Source: an uncultured Parabacteroides sp. (GTDB taxonomy: Bacteria > Bacteroidota > Bacteroidia > Bacteroidales > Tannerellaceae). From it: a stretch of DNA of 64,000 bases. A program made the position numbers and the translations under genes. The notes beneath the pieces were generated by a model. The model saw only the letters and a program-made list of their open reading frames with translations. It made no database searches and was not told the origin of the DNA. The stretch is taken from positions 1-64,000 of the forward strand of contig URZO01000014.1 in NCBI GenBank assembly GCA_900552465.1, given 5' to 3'. Shown here one piece after another: positions 35,021-44,800 of this stretch. Position 1 is the first letter of the stretch. Each line of letters opens with the position of its first letter.

Positions 35021-38000
35021 TTAAAAACCAATGTTTACACCGAGAATGAAAGAGCGGGCAGTCGGGTAGGCATTATAGTCCACACCCATCTGGAGATTGC
35101 TTTGTCCCTGGCTGTTCACTTCCGGGTTGAAACCGGAGTATCCGGTGATCGTCAGCAAGTTCTGTGCAGTGGCATACACACGCAGTGACCGGAGGAATGA
35201 AACTTTCGGGAACGTATAACCTAATGTTACGTTCTGGACACGGAGGAACGAACCGTCTTCGATCAGGAAATCGGACTGTAGCAGATTCTGGTTGACCAGT
35301 ACGTGCGCACGCGGATATTTCCCGTTCGGGTTGGTGGCAGTCCAGCGGTTCATTACTTCTGCACGTTGATTACCCCATGCACTGACGATATTGGTTTCGG
35401 CACGTAATACATTATATATATCGTTGCCGACAGAACCGTTGATATAGATAGACAGGTCAAAATTCTTATACGAGAAGTTGTTGGTCCATCCGAAGATGAA
35501 ATCCGGATTCGGGTCGCCCACGATCTGGCGGTCTTCTCCGAAACTGATCTTGCCGTCACCGTCTTTGTCCACGAAACTCATATCGCCGACTTTGTCGAAG
35601 TTGGAGTCTGCAACACGTGCAGCGTCTTGCCATTCTTTTTCCGTACGCATCACACCGTTTGTCTTCAGCAAGTTCCATACACCGACGGGTAATCCGGGTT
35701 CAAGCCAGCTGCCGTTGACTTTCAGGTGGCCGGAGATCGTACCCTGCTGAGTCGGGATATACCCCGGAATTTCCAGCACTTTATTCTTATTGGTAGACCA
35801 GTTGATCATCGTATTCCATTTGAATTGCCCGGTCAACACGTCTGCGGACACACTTAGCTCGAGACCTTTATTCTGCAAACTGCCGATATTCTTCAGAACA
35901 GAACCGAAACCGGTCGTCAGCGGAACGGAGATATTCCACAACAGGTCGGTTGTCTTTTTGTAATAATAGTCAGCCGTGAAGTTCAGCCGGTTATTGAATA
36001 CGCCAAAGTCGACACCGATGTCAGTGATGGCTGTCGTTTCCCATTTCAGGTCCGGGTTCGGCATGTTGCCTGCACCGATACCGACACTGGTCACGCCTCC
36101 GATCGGATACACATACGTGTTCATCTTCTCCTGCGAAGAGTAGCTGGAGATGTTCTGGTTACCGGTTACACCCCAACTTCCTCTGATCTTCAGGTTACTG
36201 ATCCAGTTGACGTCTTTCATAAACTTTTCCTGATTGATACGCCAGGCTGCTGCGAATGAGGGGAAGAATGCCCATTTGTTGTTCGTCCCGAATTTGGAAC
36301 TGCCGTCAGCACGTCCTGTCACGGTGAAAAGGTATTTATCCATCAATACATAGTTGATACGTCCGAAGCCGGACAACAGCGTGCTTTTGCTCCTTCCCGT
36401 GTTCGGTTTGTCCCATTGCGCGCCGGCATCCAGGTTGTTGTATCCATATACGTCGCTGATGAAATCGCGGGCAGTCATGGAGCTGGTCTTATTTTCTTCA
36501 TACAGCAGGGAAGAACCGATCATCACGTTCAGTGAATGCACTCCGATTTTCTTGATATACGTCAGGATGTTTTCGTTGGAGTAAGAACTGCTGCGGCGGT
36601 TCTGCTGCTGTGCGATACCGTTGGCATTGTAGCCGGTATTCGTCTCCTTCGGTTCGTACACTTCACGCAGGGCGCTCGACATGTCGGCACCTCCGCTGAC
36701 TTTCAGAGTCAGTCCGTCGATGATATGGAATGTCAGGTCTGCAGAGGCCAGTATACGGTCGATTGTCCCTTTATCCTGAAGGTATTCGACATACGGTATC
36801 GGGTTGGGTACGGCAGAAGAACCGGACAGATAGTTCATGCGGATAAAATCGCCTGTTTCCGGATCTCTGACCGGAACAGTCGGAGGTAATACCAAAGCGG
36901 CATTGATAACAGACGTGTTTCCGCCTCCGTCACCATTCTCGCGGCCGATATTGGCAAATACGCGGCTGATTGTGAAGCTGGTGGACAGGTCTACAATTTT
37001 GGATATCTTGGTATCGATGTTGTTACGCAGAGATACGCGGTTGAAGTCCTGGTTCTTCACGACACCGTCCTGTGAAAAATAGCTGGCGACAACGGAGAAC
37101 TTTGTGTTTTCACTGCCTCCGTTAACCGAGACGTTATGGCTGTGCATCGGGGCCGAACGGAAGATCAGATCCTGATAGTTGGTCCCTTCTCCCAACTGGT
37201 CGACTGCGGGATAAAGCGGATTGGGCGAAGCGCTCGGATAATAGATCGGACGGCCGTCGGTTAGGGCACCTTCGTTTGCCATTTCCGCCCATTCGGTAGC
37301 GTTCATCATATCCAGCTTTTTGGCGACATGCTGGAAGCCGACATATCCGTCATAGGTAACTGTCGTTTTTCCTGTTTTACCCCTTTTGGTTGTAATCAGG
37401 ATTACACCGTTCGCACCACGGGAGCCGTAGATAGAAGTGGCAGAGGCGTCTTTCAGGATTTCCATGCTTTCGATATCGCCCGGGTTTAAGGTTGCCAGCG
37501 GGTTTTGTCCGGCACCTGAACCACCGGCCGAACCACCGGCCGTCACGGGATAACCGTCGATGACATAAAGCGGCTGGTTACCGGAAGTCAGTGAGTTTCC
37601 ACCACGAATACGGATGTCGACAACGCCGCCCGGAGAACCGGAAGTCGCCATAACCTGTACACCTGCAACCTTACCCTGCAAGCCCTGGTCGAAAGAAGAA
37701 ATGGCCTGTTTCTGGATCACGTCCGATTTAACGGAACCGACAGAGCCTGTCAGGTCGCTTTTCCGCATGACGCCGTATCCGACGACAACCACTTCATCCA
37801 ATGCTTTTGTGTCTTCTGCCAGCTTGATTGTCAGCGATGCTTTGTTCCCTACCGGGACTTCCTGCGTGTTGAAGCCGATATAGGAAATTTGCAGTATGGC
37901 TTTCGGAGTAACGGTTAAGGTAAACCTGCCGTTCATGTCAGTGATTGTTCCGTTGGTCGTACCTTTTTCAATGATATTGGCACCGATGACCGGTTCGCCG

Positions 38001-38389
38001 GTGGCATCCTTTACAATTCCGGTGATGGTTTGTCCTTTTTGTTGTAAACTAACCGGAACTGCGGCTTTTTCATCTTTAGAGATGATAATCTGCCGGTCGG
38101 AGATGTAGTAATGTGTGTTGGTTCCTTCAAATATCTGATCGAGGATTTTGGATACCTGTTCTTTTTCCGCTTTGACGGATACCTTCCGGTTCAGGTCGAC
38201 CGAGTTATCCATATAGAAAAAGATATATTCGCTCTCTTTCTCGATCTTATTCAATACTTCTTTCACCGTGAGGTTATTCGATTCGATGGTGAAGAATGTT
38301 TCCTGCGAGTATGTTTCCGTCGCCAGACAGATATTCACACTCATCCATAAAAACAGCAGGCAAATACTAAACCTTGTGTTATTTTTCAT
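35021..38389 (-). CDS. SusC/RagA-family TonB-dependent outer-membrane transporter with STN domain
   Basis: 1122 aa. Signal peptide at 1-24, then an STN domain (about 30-105), a carboxypeptidase-regulatory-like/CarboxypepD_reg domain (about 125-200), a TonB plug (about 205-330, with the SusC signature GSRGANGVILITTKRGK near 320-336) and a large beta-barrel ending in an aromatic residue (GVNIGF). The STN domain normally signals to a FecR anti-sigma factor, matching the FecR and sigma genes upstream. It imports a substrate bound by SusD. Confidence 0.96.
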   Translation of the reverse strand: MKNNTRFSICLLFLWMSVNICLATETYSQETFFTIESNNLTVKEVLNKIEKESEYIFFYMDNSVDLNRKVSVKAEKEQVSKILDQIFEGTNTHYYISDRQIIISKDEKAAVPVSLQQKGQTITGIVKDATGEPVIGANIIEKGTTNGTITDMNGRFTLTVTPKAILQISYIGFNTQEVPVGNKASLTIKLAEDTKALDEVVVVGYGVMRKSDLTGSVGSVKSDVIQKQAISSFDQGLQGKVAGVQVMATSGSPGGVVDIRIRGGNSLTSGNQPLYVIDGYPVTAGGSAGGSGAGQNPLATLNPGDIESMEILKDASATSIYGSRGANGVILITTKRGKTGKTTVTYDGYVGFQHVAKKLDMMNATEWAEMANEGALTDGRPIYYPSASPNPLYPAVDQLGEGTNYQDLIFRSAPMHSHNVSVNGGSENTKFSVVASYFSQDGVVKNQDFNRVSLRNNIDTKISKIVDLSTSFTISRVFANIGRENGDGGGNTSVINAALVLPPTVPVRDPETGDFIRMNYLSGSSAVPNPIPYVEYLQDKGTIDRILASADLTFHIIDGLTLKVSGGADMSSALREVYEPKETNTGYNANGIAQQQNRRSSSYSNENILTYIKKIGVHSLNVMIGSSLLYEENKTSSMTARDFISDVYGYNNLDAGAQWDKPNTGRSKSTLLSGFGRINYVLMDKYLFTVTGRADGSSKFGTNNKWAFFPSFAAAWRINQEKFMKDVNWISNLKIRGSWGVTGNQNISSYSSQEKMNTYVYPIGGVTSVGIGAGNMPNPDLKWETTAITDIGVDFGVFNNRLNFTADYYYKKTTDLLWNISVPLTTGFGSVLKNIGSLQNKGLELSVSADVLTGQFKWNTMINWSTNKNKVLEIPGYIPTQQGTISGHLKVNGSWLEPGLPVGVWNLLKTNGVMRTEKEWQDAARVADSNFDKVGDMSFVDKDGDGKISFGEDRQIVGDPNPDFIFGWTNNFSYKNFDLSIYINGSVGNDIYNVLRAETNIVSAWGNQRAEVMNRWTATNPNGKYPRAHVLVNQNLLQSDFLIEDGSFLRVQNVTLGYTFPKVSFLRSLRVYATAQNLLTITGYSGFNPEVNSQGQSNLQMGVDYNAYPTARSFILGVNIGF

Positions 38390-38503
38390 GTTGATTGTAG
38401 TGATTTAAGTTGGTAATGATTTTTTTGACTTCTCATCCTGAAAGAAGGATGTGGCAATCCCTCTTGTGTTGTTGCGATTTAAGGACCCATAATGTTTCGT
38501 TTT
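38390..38503 (-). promoter_or_regulatory. Leader of the first SusC gene with a small hairpin
   Basis: 114 bp between fecR and susC. On the minus strand CATCCTTCTTTCAGGATG forms a perfect 6-bp stem with a 6-nt loop, followed by a run of A residues. No TAnnTTTG box was seen, so an ECF-sigma-dependent promoter is more likely here. Confidence 0.35.
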
Positions 38504-39520
38504 TTAATGTTTGACTTTTATTAGCACACTCTCATATTTGTTGTCGATTTCAATAGGAGCCGCTTTCTGCAAAGCGTTCATGACCTCTCCAAAACTCTCT
38601 TTCAGATCCAGTTTACCGCTGCAACTCAACTCGTCGGCCGGTTTTTCGCAATAGATGTTGACTCCGTAATAGCGGGATAGCTTTTTCACTATTTCTTTAA
38701 GCGGTTGCCGGTGGAACTGGTAATATCCGTCTTTCCATGCGACATAGTCGTCGGTGTTGACTGTGACGATCCGGCCTTTATGCATACCACTGTCGTAGTC
38801 GAACATTTCATTGGGAGACAGAATGTTCTTGCATTTGCCACCGAGGTTGACTTCTACCTTTCCGCTAACCAGGATGACCCGCATGTTGGCTTCGTTCTCA
38901 TAGGCCGCTACGTTGAACTGGGTACCTAATACTTTGATATCCATCTGGTGCGTTTTGACGATAAAAGGTTTTTGTTCGTCGCGGCTGACGTCCAGGTATA
39001 TTTCTCCATCTACGAATATTTCTCTTTTCTCTTTTGTGAATTTTACCGGATAAACGACTTTAGAACCGGAGTTCACCCATATTTTAGTGCCGTCGGCAAA
39101 TGTAATGGACGAGCGTCTGCCGATGGGGACGATCAGTTGGTTGAACTCCTGCTCTTGGTTTCGATCTTTTTTTTGCGTAAGATCAACCTGTTTGGAATTG
39201 ACATTTACATGTCCCTCTTTTTTATATTCAAGTTGAGTCTCTGTTCCGTCTATTGCCAGTTTTTCATTGTTGGAAAGAACCAATTGCACTTTTTGGCTTG
39301 CACTGTCCGGCGCAGGATTGGATTGAATGATTGCCAGATAGTCCGTGTCGGTTTTCTCCGGTCGTTGAACAACCTGTTTCCCGACAGCCAGCAACAGGAG
39401 GAGGGCAGCTGCCGAGCTGATTGCGATCCGGATAAATCGTCTTTGTTTTTTCTTTTTATCCGTTTCCGAATTCTTTTTTGCTATGCGTTCCCATAACGCA
39501 TATTCTTCATTGTCGGACAA
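38504..39520 (-). CDS. FecR-family anti-sigma factor, C-terminal part (frame-disrupted)
   Basis: 338 aa if started at a TTG at 39520, which has no clear ribosome binding site. It includes a membrane segment (about 29-47, IAISSAAALLLLLAVG), the FecR domain (about 115-215, GRRSSITFADGTKIWVNSGSKVVYP) and a C-terminal DUF4974/STN-like domain (LKEIVKKLSRYYGVNIYCEKP). The cytoplasmic sigma-binding N-terminus is missing and is encoded in another frame immediately upstream (39481-39717). A -1 shift at the T run 39552-39548 would join them into a 404-aa protein of normal length. It is either a pseudogene, a phase-variable or programmed-frameshift gene, or a sequencing error. Confidence 0.85.
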   Translation of the reverse strand: MSDNEEYALWERIAKKNSETDKKKKQRRFIRIAISSAAALLLLLAVGKQVVQRPEKTDTDYLAIIQSNPAPDSASQKVQLVLSNNEKLAIDGTETQLEYKKEGHVNVNSKQVDLTQKKDRNQEQEFNQLIVPIGRRSSITFADGTKIWVNSGSKVVYPVKFTKEKREIFVDGEIYLDVSRDEQKPFIVKTHQMDIKVLGTQFNVAAYENEANMRVILVSGKVEVNLGGKCKNILSPNEMFDYDSGMHKGRIVTVNTDDYVAWKDGYYQFHRQPLKEIVKKLSRYYGVNIYCEKPADELSCSGKLDLKESFGEVMNALQKAAPIEIDNKYESVLIKVKH

Positions 39521-39717
39521 TGAAGAATATGCTGTATTATTGTATGTAAAAAGAGACGGGCATTTTGTATTTCTTCGGACAAAGCTGTATCCTTTTCCTG
39601 GAGTTTGTACCAGAAATCCCGGCTTTCTTTTGTGGGATGTAGTTCCGACTGTATGAAAAAGTCGTCATTCAACAGTTGGTCTGCCGTATATTTCAAATAG
39701 TTTTTATCCATTTTCAT
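39481..39717 (-). CDS. FecR N-terminal cytoplasmic fragment (frame-disrupted)
   Basis: 78 aa as read. Residues 1-57 (YLKYTADQLLNDDFF...EEIQNARLFL) are the typical start of Bacteroidales FecR proteins, the cytoplasmic sigma-factor-binding part. After that the frame runs out of homology and stops at 39481. Its codons 56-57 are TTT TTA within a run of five T, and the -1 frame continues into the membrane and FecR domains of the downstream gene. A perfect 15-bp inverted repeat starts 14 nt after the T run. Confidence 0.75.
   Translation of the reverse strand: MKMDKNYLKYTADQLLNDDFFIQSELHPTKESRDFWYKLQEKDTALSEEIQNARLFLHTIIQHILHCPTMKNMRYGNA
39498..39532 (-). repeat. Perfect 15-bp stem-loop inside the broken fecR gene
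   Basis: GCATATTCTTCATTG (39498-39512) and CAATGAAGAATATGC (39518-39532) are exact reverse complements with a 5-nt loop. It lies downstream (in the reading direction) of the TTTTTA slip-like site at 39552-39547, with a 14-nt spacer. Confidence 0.9.
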
Positions 39718-39789
39718 TCCCTGTTCTTTAGAAAGGACAAAGTCGTTTCTTCTTTATACTCACCGGAAGTGAATTTTTTTAAATTTTTC

Positions 39790-40374
39790 TTAGTGCAACG
39801 AAACGGATAAAAGGAGCAAGAATACATCTATTGATCCGTACATATCCCGGACTTTCTTCAGTGAACGCTGGATCAGGTTCTGTGCAGACTGGTAGTTCAT
39901 GTCCATCATGATGCAGATTTCTTCAAAACTAAGCTCTTGGATGTAGCGATAATAAATGATTTCCTTTTGGCGGGGAGTCAGTATATTGAGGATTTCCTGT
40001 ATCTTTTTCTGTTGGCATGCATATTGCTCATTATCCAGATATTGCTCTTCGACTGTCAGGTCCAGGGTGAATGAAACCGCTTCATTATCGTAGGGTGTAT
40101 AGCGATCTTCTTTGTACAGCGCGTTGATCAAACTGTTCTTCATGGATACAAGCAGGTATACTTTTACATTTTGGGGCGTAATCAGTTGTTTTCTGTTTTT
40201 GTACAATCCGGTGAAGACATCCTGGATGCAATCTTTGATCAACTCCGTGTCGGAAGTAAAACGACGCCCGTATCGGAACAACATTTGTATGTGGACTTTA
40301 TATATCCAGCTATAAGCATCGTTATCGCCCGCCAGGAACTGGTTCCATTTTATTTTGCTCTCGTCTTCCCGCAT
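39790..40374 (-). CDS. ECF-type RNA polymerase sigma factor
   Basis: 194 aa from the ATG at 40374. An upstream in-frame ATG at 40395 overlaps the -7 element at 40393-40400 and could not be in a transcript started there, so the shorter form is preferred. Sigma region 2 (about 15-85, with IKDCIQDVFTGLY) and region 4 (about 130-180, LTPRQKEIIYYRYIQELSFEEIC) are both present. A hydrophobic C-terminal tail (VFLLLLSVSLH) is unusual. It should direct transcription of the SusC/SusD operon when released by FecR. Confidence 0.92.
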   Translation of the reverse strand: MREDESKIKWNQFLAGDNDAYSWIYKVHIQMLFRYGRRFTSDTELIKDCIQDVFTGLYKNRKQLITPQNVKVYLLVSMKNSLINALYKEDRYTPYDNEAVSFTLDLTVEEQYLDNEQYACQQKKIQEILNILTPRQKEIIYYRYIQELSFEEICIMMDMNYQSAQNLIQRSLKKVRDMYGSIDVFLLLLSVSLH

Positions 40375-40392
40375 ATTATTGCTGTATCGTTG

Positions 40393-40400
40393 CAAATATA
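40393..40400 (-). promoter_or_regulatory. -7 element for the sigma factor gene
   Basis: The minus strand reads TATATTTG (TAnnTTTG). Its position overlaps the first possible ATG and supports the start at 40374. Confidence 0.5.
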
Positions 40401-40726
40401 GGCTTTTTATCCTAAAATATATGGAATGTATTTAAAAATACCCGGTATGTATTTGAATTTTCCCCGGTACCTAATTCGATGTTGATAACCGTCGGCCGTA
40501 TGGCCGATAATCGTCAGCCGTACGGTTGATAACTGTCGGCCATACGGCTGATAATTATCAGCCAATAAACTGTTCGGCATGAATATACAAAATAAAGCCG
40601 TTCATTGTATTGATTGTGCGTGATTTATTTCTTTTTCTGACGCTGTGATTTTTTTTTTCATTTTCAACTAGGGATACCGGTTTGTGAACTGTTAGTATTA
40701 TGTAAGCGTAAACAAAAAGTTATAAA
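40401..40726. other. Divergent intergenic region between two PUL regulators
   Basis: About 325 bp between the sigma factor (minus) and the second FecR (plus). It contains the four-unit 22-bp repeat (40484-40571). The rest is A+T-rich with no gene and no TAnnTTTG box that I can place in front of the plus-strand FecR. Confidence 0.6.
40484..40571. repeat. 22-bp tandem palindromic repeat, four units
   Basis: Units start with GATAA at 40484, 40506, 40528 and 40550, exactly 22 bp apart. The first three centre on a near-palindrome of the type GGCCGTATGGCC, with changes that often keep the palindrome (GGCCGTATGGCC, AGCCGTACGGTT, GGCCATACGGCT). The fourth is degenerate. Total 88 bp. Confidence 0.88.
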
Positions 40727-41674
40727 ATGAACCGGGAAGTGCTATATAAATTCTTTGAAGGAACGGCTTCTTATGAAGAGGAAGTCCAGATCCGGCAATG
40801 GATGGAATATTCTCCGGAAAACAGACGGGAGTTTCTGAAAGAGAGAAAGTTATTTGATTCGATGTTGCTTCTTGGAGATGAAAAAGCGATTGAAAAAACG
40901 AATCGTGAAAAATCAGGACGCAATGGTTCTCTCGGAACTGAGATATTGAAAATAGCAGCGGTTGTTGCTGTGACATTGGGGCTTAGTTTCTTGTATCAGT
41001 TTGTTGCGGATAAGGAGCAAACGATACCGATGCAATCCATCTATGTTCCTTCCGGACAGCGGGTTAACCTGACGTTATCGGACGGTACGAATGTATGGTT
41101 GAATGCCCGTACGAGAATTCTTTATCCGGCAGTGTTCGATAAATCCGTACGCCAGGTGACGGTGGACGGGGAAGCCTACTTTGATGTTGCAAAGGATAAG
41201 CAGAGGCCATTTATCGTAGAGACGAACAAATGTAAAATGGAAGTGCTGGGCACTAAATTTAATGTAGAAGGATATTCCGATAAGGACGATTTCGAAGTCA
41301 CCCTGATGGAAGGACGCGTCAAAGTCGCATCCAAACAAGGAATAGGAGATACTTTGATCCTGACTCCGGACAGTAAGGCCTGCCTTGAGAAAGACGGCCG
41401 GTTGACTGTGGTCCGGGTGGATGATTATAACCCGTATCGTTGGAAAGAGGGGTTGATTTGTTTCAGGACCGAATCATTCCTGTCCATTATGAATGATTTG
41501 GAGAAATATTTCGGAGTCAGCATAGTAGTCGAGAATAAAGCAGTATTGAAGTATAATTTCACAGGAAAGTTCCGGCAGGCAGACGGTATCGATTATGCAT
41601 TAAGGGTTTTGCAGAAAGACATCCGTTTCCGATACGAGCGAGACGATGAAAATCAGATTATTTATATCAGATAA
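40727..41674 (+). CDS. FecR-family anti-sigma factor (no adjacent own sigma gene)
   Basis: 315 aa. N-terminal cytoplasmic part (LYKFFEGTASYEEEVQIRQWM, about 5-25), one membrane segment (about 75-93), the FecR domain (about 105-205, VPSGQRVNLTLSDGTNVWLNART) and a C-terminal DUF4974 domain (LSIMNDLEKYFGVSIVVENK). It relays a signal from the STN domain of SusC to an ECF sigma factor. None is encoded with it; the nearest is the divergent gene at 39790-40374. It precedes the second SusC gene by 190 bp. Confidence 0.93.
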   Translation: MNREVLYKFFEGTASYEEEVQIRQWMEYSPENRREFLKERKLFDSMLLLGDEKAIEKTNREKSGRNGSLGTEILKIAAVVAVTLGLSFLYQFVADKEQTIPMQSIYVPSGQRVNLTLSDGTNVWLNARTRILYPAVFDKSVRQVTVDGEAYFDVAKDKQRPFIVETNKCKMEVLGTKFNVEGYSDKDDFEVTLMEGRVKVASKQGIGDTLILTPDSKACLEKDGRLTVVRVDDYNPYRWKEGLICFRTESFLSIMNDLEKYFGVSIVVENKAVLKYNFTGKFRQADGIDYALRVLQKDIRFRYERDDENQIIYIR

Positions 41675-41745
41675 ACACAAACAGGTAATATAAAGACAAA
41701 AATAAAAAACACAATATTAGTATTAACCTTATAAATTCAGGAGAC

Positions 41746-41864
41746 ATGAAAACAGACAATAGCTAACAAAAAAATGCCGGCAAGCGCTGGGGGGCATTTA
41801 CCGGCATTCAAATCAACACAATTTTTTTAATTCATTGTATTAACTTCAAATCAGTTACAAAGGT
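41746..41864 (+). promoter_or_regulatory. SusC leader with mini-ORF and hairpin
   Basis: A six-codon open frame (MKTDNS, 41746-41766) preceded by a ggaga-type ribosome binding site is followed by ATGCCGG...CCGGCAT arms (about 41774-41807) that can fold into a stem-loop before the SusC ATG. It could be a regulatory leader, but no T run follows the stem and the mini-ORF may be chance. Confidence 0.3.
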
Positions 41865-44800
41865 ATGAAAAAAAACTTTTTGTCGGGTGGATATTATCCG
41901 AAAACCCCGTCAGGTAAAAAAATCTTGAGAACTATGCGAATCTCCACATTCCTTTTGGGAGCCTGCGTGTTCTGTTCGTATGCTGAAAATTCGCACTCGC
42001 AGAATGCACGGGTCAGTATCAACAAAAGCAATACTCAATTGGAAGAAATTCTGAATGAGATTGAAAGTCAGACGGATTATCTGTTTATTTACAATAATCA
42101 GGTCAATGTTAACCGCAGGGTTTCGGTCAAGGCTAAAACGAAACCTGTATCCGAAGTGCTAAATAACCTGTTTAAAAATGCCGGTATCGAATATGAGATG
42201 GAAGGCACCCACATTGTATTATCTGCAAAGAATAGAGATGCGGTGGCTTCCGTACAGCAACAGACTCATACCGTAACCGGCCGCATCGTCGATAATAACG
42301 GCGAGGCTATTATCGGGGCGAATGTAGTTGTGAAAGGGACTACGAACGGAACTGTTACCGATATCGACGGTAATTTCTCTCTTGAAGCCGATCCTAAATC
42401 AGTATTGAACATTTCTTACATCGGTTATCTGTCGAAGGAAATCGTAGTCGGAAACCAGAAAACAATCAATGTTGTCTTATTGGAAGATACGAAAACGTTG
42501 GACGAAGTGGTGGTTATCGGTTACGGTACGCAGAAGAAAGCGGATTTGACAGGTTCGGTTGCGAATGTGAGTACGGAAAAGCTGAATACACAGAGTAACA
42601 CGACTATCGGCCAGGCTCTGCAAGGTAAGATTGCCGGTGTCGATATCGTTTCACAAGGTGGTGCGCCGGGCGGAAGTACCCGTGTCATGGTACGTGGTAT
42701 CGGTACGTTGAATAATTCTTCTCCTTTGTATATCGTGGACGGTATGTATATGAGCGGAATCGACCATATCAACCCGAACGATATTGCCAGCATCGACGTG
42801 TTGAAGGATGCTTCTTCGGCAGCGATCTACGGTTCACGTGCAGCCAATGGTGTTGTGATCGTCACGACAAAAGAGGGTAGCAATACGGAAGGGAAACCAA
42901 TTATTGACCTGTCGGCCAATGTCGGTGTCAGCTCTCCGACCAAATATCTGGACTTGTTGGATGCTGCCGGATGGGCGGAAGTGACGACGGTTTCCAGAAA
43001 GGCAGCCGGAATGAATCCGCTCGATATGGCAATGGATCTGGCTTCCAAGCCGGACAATGACTGGCAAAGCCTGATGTTCAGCCCGGCTTTGATGCAGAAC
43101 TACAACCTGTCTGTAAAAGGGGGTGGCAAATATTCTACCTATTATAATAGTGTGGGGTATACGAACCAGGACGGTGTGATGAAAGGAACGAACTATCAGC
43201 GCTATACGTTGCAGAGCAAGCAGGATTTCAAGAAAGGTATTTTCCAGGCAGGGACGAACATCGTTCTGACTTATAACCAGGATAAACCTCTGCTTTCTGA
43301 AATCCGTGGCGGCTACGTAGGCCATACGATACAGGCTATTCCGACTTTGGAAAAGTATGACGCGAACCAGACTGGCGGTTATGGCGCCTTGTATGGTGAC
43401 GTTGTAAACCTGTACAACCCGCTGGGTATGGTGGATGACAACCTGATGAACCGTTACAGCGACAATGTGAAGATTTTTGCCAACGCTTACGTTTCTGTCG
43501 AGTTTATGAAAGGTTTGAAATATAAATTGAACCTGACTCCGGACTTCCAGTTCTATCGCTATAACAGCTATTTAGGATTGTATGATTACGGGTTGAATAA
43601 GAATGATATCACACAGGTAACGGAACAACAGACCCGGACGCGTAATGTCTTGGTCGAGAACTTGCTGACTTTCGACCGTACTTTCGGCGATCATAAGATT
43701 TCCGTACTTGCCGGTTATACCTATCAGGATTCCCGTTATCGCTATATGCAGGGATCAGGCCAGGGAATGCCGACCGGCATTAAGGAAATAGATGCGGCTG
43801 CACAGGGTTTGGCTGTAAGTGGAAATTCAACCCGCAGTGTGTTGACCTCTATCCTGGGCCGTGCCTTCTATTCGTACAAGAACCGTTATTTATTGACTGC
43901 GACCATTCGTCGTGACGGTTCTTCCAAGTTCGGTTCTAACAACCGTTATGGTAATTTCCCGTCGTTCTCGGCCGGTTGGAATGTGGCAGAAGAAGAGTTC
44001 GTGAAGAACAACATCCCTTGGTTGGAACAGTTGAAATTGAGAGGCGGTTATGGTGTGCTTGGTAACCAGGAGATTAATAATTACCAGTATGTATCTGTCG
44101 TGAACACCGGCATCAACTATCCGGATGGCAATGGCGGATTAATTCAAGGCGCTTTCCCGAAGGAGTTCGCAAATCCGGATATCAAATGGGAGGAAACTGC
44201 GATGACAAATGTCGGTATCGATGTCATGGCTTTGCGTAACCGTTTGACATTGACTGCCGACTGGTATGTGAAGAATACGAAGGACATCCTGCTGAATGTG
44301 CCTATCCCCATCTCGTCCGGTGGTGCGAACGACCCGATCCAGAATGCAGGTAAGATCCGTAATCAGGGTTTTGAATTTAACCTCGGATGGAACGAATCTC
44401 TGAACAAGGACCTCTCTTACGGCGTCAGCTTCTTGGGAACCTATAACAAGAACGAAGTGATTGCTTTGGGTGAAGGGATGCAGCCGATCGAGAGAGGTAC
44501 GATTCATGGCGGTACGTATACAACCCGGACACTGGCAGGTTATCCTATCGGCGGTTTCTGGTTGATCCCCACTGATGGCTATTTCAACAGCGCAGAGGAA
44601 GTACAGGCCCATCAGAAAGACGGTGTTCTGATTCAGCCGAGTGCCAAACCGGGTGATATCCGTTTCAAGGATACGAACAACGACGGTACGATTAATGACG
44701 ACGACCGTGTGTATAGTGGTAGCCCGTTCCCGAAATTCACCTATTCTATCAATGGTAATGTCACTTACAAGAATGTCGATTTTTCCATCGGATTCCAGGG

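Noticed and set aside
40484..40571. Possible CRISPR array
   Set aside because: Units are contiguous 22-bp tandem copies with no unique spacers of 26-40 bp and no cas genes nearby.
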